The notes below the pieces were generated by a model that had not been told where the DNA came from, made no database searches, and worked only from the letters and a program-made list of their open reading frames with translations. The position numbers and the translations under genes are program-made. This document shows, piece by piece, positions 6,956 to 13,831 of a DNA stretch of 18,197 nucleotides (positions are counted from its first letter, which is position 1; each line of letters opens with the position of its first letter). The DNA is from JAIVGV01 sp045807785 (lineage in GTDB: Bacteria > Acidobacteriota > Blastocatellia > Pyrinomonadales > Pyrinomonadaceae): the NCBI GenBank assembly GCA_045807785.1, contig JBJMGS010000405.1:1-18197 (forward strand), in the 5' to 3' direction.

Positions 6956-7600
6956 TCATACTCCTCGCGCCTCCGCGCCCCAGATTTGTTTGTGCATCTG
7001 CAACTGCATCCGCACGTCCAGGCCGCTCGAACTGATCCAGTCGGCGAGTTGCTGCAAGTCAACCGCGCCCCAGACGGGCGAGATCAGGACGGCGTGCACG
7101 CGTCGTTCGAGGTCGTAGCGCGCGATCACTTCGCGGGCGTAATCCCAGTCTTCCCGACCGGCGACGACAAACTTGATCTCGTCCTTGTCCGTGCGCAGCC
7201 GCTCCAGGTTCGGCCAGTGGTTGCGCCCCTCCTCGCCCGACAGCGGACACTTCACGTCGAGGATGATCTTGGCGCGCTCGTCAACCTTCTCGGTCGAGAC
7301 GTAACCGCCCGTCTCGATGAGGACTTCGTAATCTTCGTCGCACAGCCTTTCGATCAACGTGAACGCCTCGCGTTGCACGAGCGGCTCGCCGCCCGTCACC
7401 TCGACGAGCCGACAGCCGTAGGCGCGCACCTGCGCGAGCACTTCGTCCAACGTCATCGAAGCGCCGCCCGTGAACGTGTACTCGCTATCGCACCACACGC
7501 AGCGCATCGGGCAACCCGTCAGGCGCACGAACGCACAAGGTCGCCCGGCGTGCGTGGACTCGCCCTGGACGGAGCGGAAGATTTCGGTGACGCGAAGCAT
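6956..7600 (-). CDS. queE: 7-carboxy-7-deazaguanine synthase QueE (radical SAM)
   Basis: QueE is a radical SAM enzyme that converts 6-carboxy-tetrahydropterin to 7-carboxy-7-deazaguanine, the substrate of QueC. The 214-residue product carries the 4Fe-4S cysteine motif CPMRCVWC (C30, C34, C37; CX3CX2C), the SAM-binding VTGGEPL motif, an N-terminal EIFRSVQGE signature and a C-terminal MQLQMHKQIW segment, all typical of QueE. The frame is open to 7660, but that extra part encodes the translated 7-bp repeat (ILHPSSFIL), so the ATG at 7600, which begins the conserved MLRVTEIF, is chosen. No Shine-Dalgarno is visible because repeat sequence lies just upstream. It precedes queC on the same strand, separated by the heptad hairpin. 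Confidence 0.95.
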   Translation of the reverse strand: MLRVTEIFRSVQGESTHAGRPCAFVRLTGCPMRCVWCDSEYTFTGGASMTLDEVLAQVRAYGCRLVEVTGGEPLVQREAFTLIERLCDEDYEVLIETGGYVSTEKVDERAKIILDVKCPLSGEEGRNHWPNLERLRTDKDEIKFVVAGREDWDYAREVIARYDLERRVHAVLISPVWGAVDLQQLADWISSSGLDVRMQLQMHKQIWGAEARGV

Positions 7601-7608
7601 AAGCAAAA

Positions 7609-7766
7609 GGATGAAGGATGAAGGATGAAGGATGAAAGCGCGGCTGGTCGAGCCTCGCATTCAAATCTCACCGTCATTCTTCGCACAGTTATTTTAAGCC
7701 GACCCGTCGTGCCAACGCTAATCGCCGAGTCGCTGACGCCTTCACTTCATCCTTCATCCTTCATCC
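7609..7766. repeat. Inverted heptad-repeat pair flanking the divergent queE/sigma-factor promoter region
   Basis: Four perfect GGATGAA units (7609-7636) lie 8 bp upstream of the queE start. Three perfect TTCATCC units (7746-7766), their exact inverse complement, lie 27 bp upstream of the sigma-factor ATG at 7794. The 109-bp spacer (7637-7745) should hold the promoters of both divergent genes. I see no convincing -35/-10 pair in it. Confidence 0.93.
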
Positions 7767-7793
7767 TTTGTGATAGCATACCGCCGCCCGCGG

Positions 7794-8765
7794 ATGGGGC
7801 ATCAGAGTTTAGAGATGGGCTTGACGGCGGCAGAGCTGGGGCGGACGGTGCGCGATGGCGCGGCGCGACTCATCGCGCGCGCGACCGATCCGCGCGGGCT
7901 CGACGCCGACGTGCTCAGCCCGCGCGTGCGTGCGGTCGTCGAGAAGTACGTCCTGCGCGACGACCCGGAAGCGGGGGCTGGCGCGGTCGCGAAGTTCGCC
8001 GATGCGCTGCGTGCCGACGACCTCTGTCTCGTCGTCGCCTGCGAGCGCGGCGACGCGCGCGCGTGGGACGATCTGATCAACAGTTTCCATGCGACCGTCC
8101 AGTCCGCCGCGCGCGGCGCGAGCGCGAGCGAGGACGCGGCGGAGGAGCTGGCGCAGTCGATCTGGGCTGAGCTGCACGGGCTGCGCGCGAACGCGGCGGG
8201 ACAGGCGGCGGGCAAGCTCGCTTACTATTCGGGCTGCGGGAGTCTGGGCGGCTGGCTGCGCGCCGTCGTCGGACAGCTCGCCGTGGATCGACACCGCAAG
8301 ACTTCGCGGCTCGTGCAGACCGAGGAGGATGCCGACTTTGATCGCATCGCGCACGAGCCCGCGCCCGGCGAGGGCGGTTTTCAAGTCGCGTCGTCGCCCG
8401 ACCCAGAGGCCGCGCTGGCGCAGACGGAAGCGACGCGCGCGCTGCACGGCGCGCTCGCTCGCGTCTTTGGCGAGCTGCCCGCCGAAGACAGGCTTCTCGT
8501 CAAGCTCTACTACTTCGACGGGCTGCGCCTACGCGAGGCGGGCGCGGTGCTCGGCGTCCACGAGGCGACGGCGAGCCGCCGTCTGACGCGCCTGCACGCG
8601 GAGCTGCGCGAGCGCGTCGAGCAGATTCTGACGAAGGAGTTTGGCTGGACAAAAGAGGAATGCCACCGCGCCTTCGCCGCCTCTGCCGAGCACGCCGACG
8701 TCGATCTCTCGCGCCTGCTCGCCGTCGAAACTTCAGCCGAGCAGCGAGAGGAGCTGTACGAATGA
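7794..8765 (+). CDS. RNA polymerase sigma-70 family (ECF-like) sigma factor
   Basis: The 323-residue product has a region-2-like helical block (about 82-172, ACERGDARAWDDLINSFHAT to WLRAVVGQLAVDRHRK) and a region-4 helix-turn-helix (about 215-275, LPAEDRLLVKLYYFDGLRLR then AGAVLGVHEATASRRLTRLH). An extra N-terminal ~75 residues and a C-terminal tail of ~45 residues make it longer than a minimal ECF factor. The downstream gene encodes a zinc-finger, membrane-anchored anti-sigma factor, the classic partner. The start is uncertain: GTG 7770 overlaps the heptad repeat, and ATG 7794 and ATG 7815 are both possible with only weak ribosome binding sites. 7794 was taken. The regulon cannot be read from this window. 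Confidence 0.85.
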   Translation: MGHQSLEMGLTAAELGRTVRDGAARLIARATDPRGLDADVLSPRVRAVVEKYVLRDDPEAGAGAVAKFADALRADDLCLVVACERGDARAWDDLINSFHATVQSAARGASASEDAAEELAQSIWAELHGLRANAAGQAAGKLAYYSGCGSLGGWLRAVVGQLAVDRHRKTSRLVQTEEDADFDRIAHEPAPGEGGFQVASSPDPEAALAQTEATRALHGALARVFGELPAEDRLLVKLYYFDGLRLREAGAVLGVHEATASRRLTRLHAELRERVEQILTKEFGWTKEECHRAFAASAEHADVDLSRLLAVETSAEQREELYE

Positions 8766-8885
8766 AGCGACGCGTGAGTCGCGCGTGGAGGGCGACGCGT
8801 TCGCGCAAGATCGTGCGACGTGGCGCGTTCTAGAAACGGCGCGCAAAGAGTCTGCGCGCGAGGTTGAAGCAGAAGCTTTCGTTTG

Positions 8886-8931
8886 AGTCTTAAGTTCGAC
8901 ACCGAAGATGAAGTCTGAGTTCGACACTGAA
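8886..8931 (+). repeat. Imperfect tandem duplication over the anti-sigma start codon
   Basis: AGTTCGACACCGAA (8893-8906) recurs as AGTTCGACACTGAA (8918-8931), 25 bp apart, each preceded by AGTCT within a few bases and followed by an ATG (8908 and 8932, in the same frame). The duplication therefore creates two candidate start codons for the anti-sigma gene. Confidence 0.75.
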
Positions 8932-10278
8932 ATGGATGCGTTGCTGCGCGGTCGCGCGCGGCGGGACGATGCTTGGCGCGCGACGGGCGGCGGGCGCGAT
9001 CCTTTGCGCGATGCGCTCGCCGGTGCTTCTGCCGCCGAACGGGGCGCGCACCTCGACGCCGACGAGCTGGCGGCCTTCGCCGAGCACGCGCTGCCCGACG
9101 CGTCGCGCGCTCGCTACGCGGCGCACCTTGCGGACTGCGACGAGTGCCGCCGCGTCGCCACGCAGGTCGCGCTCGCTGCGGGTGTCGCGGTCGCACGAGA
9201 AGAGCGCGCGCCGGTCGCGGTGCAGCCGTCCGTCGCGTCTTGGCGCGAACGCGTGGCGGCGTTGTTCGCGCCGCGCGTGTGGCGCTATGCGATGCCGGTC
9301 GTGGCGCTGCTCGGCGTCGGCGTCGTCGCACTCATTCTGTTGAAGAGCGTGCCGCGACCGGGCGCGGCCGACATGGCGCAACAAAACATGGAGCCGGCAT
9401 CGGCTGGCGCGAATGGCGTGGCGAAGCAGGACGAGAACCACGCGACGACGGTCGCGGGGCAGCCCGCACCACAAACGCCGGCCACGGAAGTTTCCACGAC
9501 GCGCGAAGCGGCGTCCGATTCACGAAACGCGCAGGCGGCGGCGGAGACGCGAAACGTGCCGGCGGCGACGGACGATCCGAAGCAGGCGCAGGCGGGCAGT
9601 GATGTCGCGAACGCAGTCGCGGGCGCTGGTGCGCAGAGTGTCCCCGCACAGCGGCAGCAGCAACCCATCGAACAACAGCAATACGTGCCCCCGCCTGCCA
9701 CGTCCGCCGCGCCCACGCAGATGGCGATGCCGACGCCCGTGCCGACGCCCATGCCCGTGCCGCCACCCGTCTCGGACGCCGACGAGGTCAAGGTCGCGAA
9801 GGAAGCGCCGAAGGACAAGACAGCCGAGTCGGAGGATCGAGCCGGGACGAGGGCATCGCGCAGGGCGGGCGAACGCGGCACGGGATCGGGCGGCAGTGGC
9901 GCGACGGAAGAGCGCACCGCGAACCGCACGGCGCTGCGCCCCGAACCGGCCACCGAGACGCCCGGCGCGAAAGCCGAGGCGAAGCGTGCGCGGCAGAAGA
10001 GCGAAGCTGCGCGCGACGAGGAGAAGAAGTCTGATGCCGCGCTCGCCAAGCCTTCCGTCGAGACGCGCAGCGCGGGCGGGCGCAAGTTCCGCCGCGAGGG
10101 CAACGCCTGGATCGACACGGCCTACAACTCGTCGCAGGCGACGGCCAACGTCCGCCGCAACTCCGAGCAGTACCGCGCGCTCGTCGCCGACGAGCCGGAG
10201 ATCGGTCGCATCGCCGACGCGCTCGGCGGCGAAGTCGTCGTCGTCTGGAAGGGGCGGGCGTACCGGATAAAGCCGTGA
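8908..10278 (+). CDS. Membrane-anchored zinc-finger anti-sigma factor with long Ala/Pro/Gln-rich region
   Basis: The 456-residue product begins with a zf-HC2-type anti-sigma domain (about 46-92), including HLADCDEC (H73-X3-C77-X2-C80). A single membrane segment follows (about 127-146, VVALLGVGVVALILL). Then comes a ~240-residue low-complexity Ala/Pro/Gln/Thr and charged region, and finally a compact C-terminal module of about 65 residues (GGRKFRREGNAWIDTAYN to the GEVVVVWKGRAYRIKP end). The cytoplasmic N-domain should bind the sigma factor encoded 142 bp upstream, with the C-terminal part outside the membrane as a sensor. Topology is inference. ATG 8932 is an alternative start created by a local duplication. 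The stop codon is the first three bases of a heptad repeat array. Confidence 0.85.
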   Translation: MKSEFDTEMDALLRGRARRDDAWRATGGGRDPLRDALAGASAAERGAHLDADELAAFAEHALPDASRARYAAHLADCDECRRVATQVALAAGVAVAREERAPVAVQPSVASWRERVAALFAPRVWRYAMPVVALLGVGVVALILLKSVPRPGAADMAQQNMEPASAGANGVAKQDENHATTVAGQPAPQTPATEVSTTREAASDSRNAQAAAETRNVPAATDDPKQAQAGSDVANAVAGAGAQSVPAQRQQQPIEQQQYVPPPATSAAPTQMAMPTPVPTPMPVPPPVSDADEVKVAKEAPKDKTAESEDRAGTRASRRAGERGTGSGGSGATEERTANRTALRPEPATETPGAKAEAKRARQKSEAARDEEKKSDAALAKPSVETRSAGGRKFRREGNAWIDTAYNSSQATANVRRNSEQYRALVADEPEIGRIADALGGEVVVVWKGRAYRIKP

Positions 10279-10412
10279 ATCGTCAATCGTCAATCGTCAA
10301 CCGTCAACCGCAGAGAGCGCCGTCATGCTGAGCTAGATGCTCCTTCAGCTAGAGCTTCGCTTAGCCCTGATTCACGATTTTCGATTTACGATTCACGGTT
10401 TTCGATTTACGA
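10276..10412. repeat. Inverted heptad-repeat element spanning stop codon to start codon
   Basis: The left arm (10276-10310) is five heptads of the TCAATCG/TCAACCG type. Its first unit begins with the TGA of the anti-sigma gene. The right arm (10371-10412) is six heptads (TTCACGA, TTTTCGA, TTTACGA, TTCACGG, TTTTCGA, TTTACGA), and the last base is the A of the ATG of the next gene. The right arm resembles the inverse complement of the left (TTGACGA type). The 60-bp spacer contains AGCTAGA twice. Confidence 0.9.
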
Positions 10413-11995
10413 TGCCGCGCATGATTTTCCACGGCTCCTACCCCGAAGTCTCCGTCCCCGAAATCCCTCTAACGCCGTTCGTGTTGTCGCGCGCACGCGA
10501 GCTGAAAGACAAGCCCGCGCTGATTGACGGCGTTACGGGTCGCGCCGTGAGTTATGCAGCGCTCGCGGAGAGCGTGCGCCTCGTCGCCTCGTCGCTCAAC
10601 GCGCGCGGCTTCGTCAAGGGCGACGTGCTCGCGATTTTTAGCCCGAACACGGTCGAATATCCGGTCGCCTTCCACGCCGCTGCGCTCTTAGGCGGCGTTG
10701 TCACCACGCTCAACCCGCTCTGCACCGCAGAGGAAGTCGCCAAGCAACTCGCCGACTCGCGCGCCAGGTATCTCGTCGTCGCGCCCGCGTCGGTCGAGCG
10801 CGCGCGGGAAGCTTGCGCGCAACTATCCTTGCGTGAGCTGTTCGTCTTCGGCGAGGCGGAGGGCGCGACGCCGTTCGCGGAGTTGTACGCGGGCGACGGT
10901 GATGTGCCGGAAGTCGAGATCGACGTGCACGAGGATTTGGTCGCGCTGCCGTATTCGAGCGGGACGACGGGCGAGTCGAAGGGCGTCATGCTGACGCACT
11001 ACAACATCGTGGCGAACCTGCGGCAGATCGAGGGCACGGGTCATTGCGCGGGCACGGACACGCTCGTCTGCGTGCTGCCGATGTTTCACATCTACGGCAT
11101 CACCGTGATCATGAACTTCGGCCTTTCGCAGGGCGCGACCATCGTCGTGCTGCCGCGCTTCGAGCTTGAGACGCTGCTCGGCGCGCTCGACACCTTCCGC
11201 GTGACGATGGCGCACGTCGTCCCGCCGATCATGTTGGCGCTAGCGAAGCACCCGTCGGTCGCGCACTACGATCTGTCACACCTGCACACGGTCTTCTCCG
11301 CCGCCGCACCTCTGGGCGAGAGACTCGCGGGCGCAGTATCGGAGCGCCTGGGCTGCCTCGTCATGCAGGGCTACGGCATGACCGAGACGGGGCCGGCGAC
11401 GCACATGGCTCCGCACGATCCGGGGCGGGTCAAACTCGGATCGGTGGGTCTGCCCGTGCCGAACACCGACTGCAAGATCATCGACATCGAGACGGGCGCG
11501 GAGCTGGGTGAAAATCAGGAGGGCGAAATCTGCGTGCGCGGGCCGCAGGTGATGAAGGGCTATCTGAACCGGCCCGAAGCGACGCAAGCGACGATTGACG
11601 CGGAAGGCTGGCTGCACACGGGCGACATCGGCTACGCCGACGTGGACTCTCACTTCTTCATCGTGGATCGCAAGAAGGAGCTGATCAAGTACAAGGGCTT
11701 TCAGGTCGCGCCCGCCGAGCTCGAAGCGTTGTTACTCACGCACCCTTCGGTTGCGGACTGCGCCGTCATCCCCGCGCCGGACGAAGAGGCGGGCGAAGTG
11801 CCCAAGGCATACGTTGTGCTCAAACCGGATCACGCGGCGACCTCCTGCGCCGAGTTGATGTCATTCGTCGCCGCGCACGTCGCGCCGCACAAGAAGCTGC
11901 GCCGCGTCGAGCTGATCGGGCAGATACCGAAGTCGCCTTCCGGCAAAATCCTGCGCCGCGTTCTCGTCGCCCGCGAGAAGGCGAAAGTTTCGTAG
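10412..11995 (+). CDS. 4-coumarate-CoA-ligase-like acyl-CoA synthetase (AMP-binding)
   Basis: This is an adenylate-forming enzyme that activates a carboxylic acid with ATP and transfers it to CoA. The 527-residue product has the P-loop-like motif YSSGTTGESKG (181-191), YGMTE (321-325), the TGD motif (403-405), the hinge DRKKELIKYKGFQVAPAELE (from 419), and the catalytic lysine in SPSGKILRR near the C-terminus. The run LPYSSGTTG and the IKYKGFQVAPAELE hinge are closest to plant 4CL-type ligases. The substrate (aryl or fatty acid) cannot be decided. The frame opens further upstream, but that part translates the heptad repeat (DFRFTIHGFRFT), so ATG 10412 is preferred and ATG 10421 is possible. 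There is no Shine-Dalgarno because repeat sequence runs up to the ATG. Confidence 0.93.
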   Translation: MPRMIFHGSYPEVSVPEIPLTPFVLSRARELKDKPALIDGVTGRAVSYAALAESVRLVASSLNARGFVKGDVLAIFSPNTVEYPVAFHAAALLGGVVTTLNPLCTAEEVAKQLADSRARYLVVAPASVERAREACAQLSLRELFVFGEAEGATPFAELYAGDGDVPEVEIDVHEDLVALPYSSGTTGESKGVMLTHYNIVANLRQIEGTGHCAGTDTLVCVLPMFHIYGITVIMNFGLSQGATIVVLPRFELETLLGALDTFRVTMAHVVPPIMLALAKHPSVAHYDLSHLHTVFSAAAPLGERLAGAVSERLGCLVMQGYGMTETGPATHMAPHDPGRVKLGSVGLPVPNTDCKIIDIETGAELGENQEGEICVRGPQVMKGYLNRPEATQATIDAEGWLHTGDIGYADVDSHFFIVDRKKELIKYKGFQVAPAELEALLLTHPSVADCAVIPAPDEEAGEVPKAYVVLKPDHAATSCAELMSFVAAHVAPHKKLRRVELIGQIPKSPSGKILRRVLVAREKAKVS

Positions 11996-12016
11996 CACCG
12001 CTTATCTGTACCGTGG

Positions 12017-12039
12017 ACGGGTGATACCGGGCGTTATGT
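12017..12039 (+). repeat. attC-like half site (right arm only), 5' end of cassette array
   Basis: The 23-bp element shares CGGGTGAT, a CGGG run and the GTT core with three further copies downstream. Its terminal box reads GTTATGT, off the GTTRRRY integron core by one base. No matching left arm (RYYYAAC) was found upstream, where the acyl-CoA synthetase gene ends. It may be a degenerate or truncated attC marking the array boundary. Confidence 0.5.
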
Positions 12040-12105
12040 CGCTTCGCCACGTGACGTAAGAGTGTGACGGGGCACGCGTCTATGCCATAGAAGATTGGGA
12101 GAGTC

Positions 12106-12699
12106 ATGAAGAAACTACTCTTGTTTGCGCTCCTCGTTCCCGCGCTGTTCTTCGGCTTTGAACGGTTATCAAAGACTCAAACAAAGCCTGAACAGTCCCA
12201 GCCCGAGGGAGATCCGAACAGGCCCAAACTCGTCGCGCTCAAGTCCGGCGAACCGGGTGAACTAACCTATGACGCAGGGGCAGCGAGGTTTTTAGTCTCC
12301 AGCGAGGAGACCAACGGGGCGTGGTCGCTGGTCGAGTTAAAAGAGATGCCCGGCTACCACACGAATTTGCACCGGCACAACCATACGGACGAAGCCTTCT
12401 ACGTGCTGGACGGGGTGTTGACCGTTAACCTTAACGGCAGCACTTCTGAATACCCTGCCGGTTCCTACGTCTTGATCCCGCGGGGGACGCCGCACGCACA
12501 AGGGAACCACGGAAAAGTTCCCGCCAGAATTCTGCTGACGATGACGCCGGGCGGCTTCGAGCGCTCTTTCAAAGACAGGGTCGAGCTGTTCAAGACGGCG
12601 AAGCCCACAGACCCCGACTTCAGGAAGAAGCGGCAAGAGAACGCGGTGCGGGGGAACTATGACGTAGAGTTCCTGGCCGATTGGGCTCTTCCGAAATAA
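12106..12699 (+). CDS. Exported cupin-domain protein (cassette gene)
   Basis: The 197-residue product has an N-terminal hydrophobic signal or anchor (residues 3-18) and one cupin barrel. Cupin motif 1 is visible as H89-R-H91 then E96 and G103 (HRHNHTDEAFYVLDG). Motif 2 is GSYVLIPRGTPH (119-130) with H130, so all four usual metal ligands are present. Activity could be that of a small metalloenzyme or a binding protein; the substrate is unknown. GGGAGAG precedes the ATG by a few bases. Base composition is visibly lower in GC than the acyl-CoA synthetase upstream, with more AT-ending codons. It lies between two attC-like sites on the same strand, as expected for the first cassette of an integron array. 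Confidence 0.9.
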   Translation: MKKLLLFALLVPALFFGFERLSKTQTKPEQSQPEGDPNRPKLVALKSGEPGELTYDAGAARFLVSSEETNGAWSLVELKEMPGYHTNLHRHNHTDEAFYVLDGVLTVNLNGSTSEYPAGSYVLIPRGTPHAQGNHGKVPARILLTMTPGGFERSFKDRVELFKTAKPTDPDFRKKRQENAVRGNYDVEFLADWALPK

Positions 12700-12705
12700 A
12701 CACCG

Positions 12706-12777
12706 CGCGAACGACGCCCCATTATGAAGTCTCTCATGTAAGTTCGTTGTGGGCGCGGGTGATATCGGGGGTTAGGC
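12706..12777 (+). repeat. attC-like site after the cupin cassette
   Basis: The right arm 12755-12777 ends in a canonical GTTAGGC core (GTTRRRY). The left boundary is a degenerate CGCGAAC (12706-12712) six bases after the cupin stop. An inner CGCCC/GGGCG pairing supports folding, but the left arm seems shortened. Predicted cassette junction is after G12771. Confidence 0.6.
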
Positions 12778-12811
12778 TGTTACCTACTCATGACAGAATT
12801 CAGGAGGCCAT

Positions 12812-13009
12812 ATGAGCGAGTCCGAGCTTCGGCGAACGCCTGTCAAAACGTTCGCGCTGATTGTCCTCATCGCGGTCGTGATCGCGGTCGTCATGTACGC
12901 CGCCCAGCGCCTCCTGTTGGGGCATGACAACCCGGCCGTGACGGGCGGCGCGGCCGCGGGCGCGGCCGCCGCTACGGCTGCCATCCTGCTGAGGCGGAAG
13001 TCGAGTTGA
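12812..13009 (+). CDS. Small two-helix membrane protein (cassette gene)
   Basis: The 65-residue product has a short polar N-terminus, a hydrophobic helix (about 14-31, FALIVLIAVVIAVVMYAA), a short loop, and a second Ala/Gly-rich hydrophobic segment (about 44-60) ending in RRKSS. AGGAGG sits five bases before the ATG, a strong ribosome binding site that supports real translation. It is the only gene of its cassette, with an attC-like site on each side. I do not recognise the family, and no function is assigned. Confidence 0.75.
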   Translation: MSESELRRTPVKTFALIVLIAVVIAVVMYAAQRLLLGHDNPAVTGGAAAGAAAATAAILLRRKSS

Positions 13010-13132
13010 ACCGGCTCCGGCGCGTCGCCGTGTGTCGGGGCTAAGCAGACGGGCAGCGAAAGTCTCGGTGGTGGACTGCGCCGGCTCGGCGTGGCGTCGA
13101 GCCGGGGGGCGTATTGTTCTGCCACTATCGCC
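13010..13132. other. Non-coding part of second cassette
   Basis: This GC-rich stretch lies between the small membrane protein and the next attC-like site. It holds GC-rich partial inverted repeats (GCCGGCTCGGC, GTCGAGCCGG) but no supported gene. Longer open frames on the minus strand here are shadows crossing attC sites. Confidence 0.5.
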
Positions 13133-13219
13133 GCCCAACAAGGGCATACACCCGACGCCCCTGTTGCGTGCCGCTCGTGATAGTTGAAGAGGGGCGGCGG
13201 GTGATGCCGGGCGTGAGAG
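13133..13219 (+). repeat. attC-like site after the small-membrane-protein cassette
   Basis: The left box GCCCAAC (13133-13139) fits RYYYAAC. The arms then pair over GGCAT, CACCCG and CGCCCC blocks, with one unpaired A and one mismatch, which is the extrahelical-base pattern of folded attC sites. The right 23 bp (13197-13219) match the other copies, but the core reads GTGAGAG rather than GTTRRRY, so recombination competence is doubtful. Confidence 0.65.
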
Positions 13220-13289
13220 GTTGATCGGAGCTGAAGAGTGCGATCCGTGTAGATAGAATCCGGGAAGCAAGGTGAGGAGTAAGATAACC

Positions 13290-13658
13290 ATGAAGACATC
13301 AACAACATTACCCATGCGGCTGGCGCAGTTCGCGATTAGTCTCTCGTTGCTCACGGGGACGGTCGCGGCACAGTCTGGCCGCAGTTGGATGAACGGGTTC
13401 ATCTTTGCCGATTCAGATACCAGCGGGCTCCCCGGCGCCACGGTGGAACTGACAGGCGATCAGAGCAATGCCCGCCTGCGATCCGTCCGGCTGAGCACGA
13501 AAGCAAAAGAGGATGGGGAGTATTCGATCAAAGACATACCTTATGGGGATTACACCTTCAGGGTGTCGGCGGAGGGGTATGACCCGTACGAGATAAAGCT
13601 CTACATAGGGTCTGACATGTTGACCCAGATTCATGTCAAGCTCAGGAAGAAGAAATAG
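13290..13658 (+). CDS. Secreted carboxypeptidase-regulatory-like domain protein (cassette gene)
   Basis: The 122-residue product has a signal peptide (residues 1-27, cleavage near VAAQ) and a single beta-sandwich domain of the carboxypeptidase regulatory-like/CNA-B-like kind: GFIFADSDTSGLPGATVELT, then EDGEYSIKDIPYGDYTFRVSAEGY, and a Lys-rich end. Such domains mediate binding or stabilise larger exported proteins; here the domain stands alone. GAGGAG about ten bases before ATG 13290 and the position of the signal peptide decide the start over the upstream GTG at 13272. Codon use is less GC-rich than in flanking chromosomal genes, consistent with acquisition as a cassette. Confidence 0.87.
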   Translation: MKTSTTLPMRLAQFAISLSLLTGTVAAQSGRSWMNGFIFADSDTSGLPGATVELTGDQSNARLRSVRLSTKAKEDGEYSIKDIPYGDYTFRVSAEGYDPYEIKLYIGSDMLTQIHVKLRKKK

Positions 13659-13705
13659 CGGCCCCGAGCTGATGTCGATTGAGGGCAGGGTAAAACCGAA
13701 GCAAC

Positions 13706-13789
13706 GTCTAACAACGCACGCACCCGACCCGCGACACGACGACTCTTATGTAAATCAATCTTGCGAGCGGGTGATGCCGGGTGTTAGGC
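13706..13789 (+). repeat. attC-like site before the BrnT/BrnA cassette
   Basis: The site is bounded by GTCTAAC (13706-13712, fits RYYYAAC) and GTTAGGC (13783-13789, fits GTTRRRY), 84 bp in all. The outer boxes pair, and the arms share a CACCCG/CGGGTG block offset by one base. The right 23 bp differ from the consensus of the other copies at only one or two positions. It is the best attC candidate in the window. Confidence 0.75.
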
Positions 13790-13831
13790 ATCTTTCTCTA
13801 TCTAAACCTCACAATCCAGAGAGCCGATGTT

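Noticed and set aside
7708..7714. TGGCACG on the minus strand upstream of queE, a perfect sigma54 -24 element
   Set aside because: No GC at the required -12 spacing; only half of a sigma54 promoter.
8762..8833. A 23-residue basic ORF (MKRRVSRAWRATRSRK and on) whose ATG overlaps the sigma-factor stop as ATGA
   Set aside because: Overlap is attractive, but the product is a short Arg-rich peptide with no recognisable feature, and ATGA is expected by chance.
10337..10411. N-terminal extension of the acyl-CoA synthetase
   Set aside because: It is a translation of spacer and heptad repeat, lacks similarity to the family, and the conserved protein starts at 10412 or 10421.
12784..13441. Minus-strand open frames across the cassette region
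   Set aside because: They cross attC-like sites and oppose plus-strand genes with good ribosome binding sites; no motifs.
13781..13831. GTG start of BrnT inside the attC-like site
   Set aside because: It would begin within the recombination core; ATG 13832 has a ribosome binding site and fits BrnT length.
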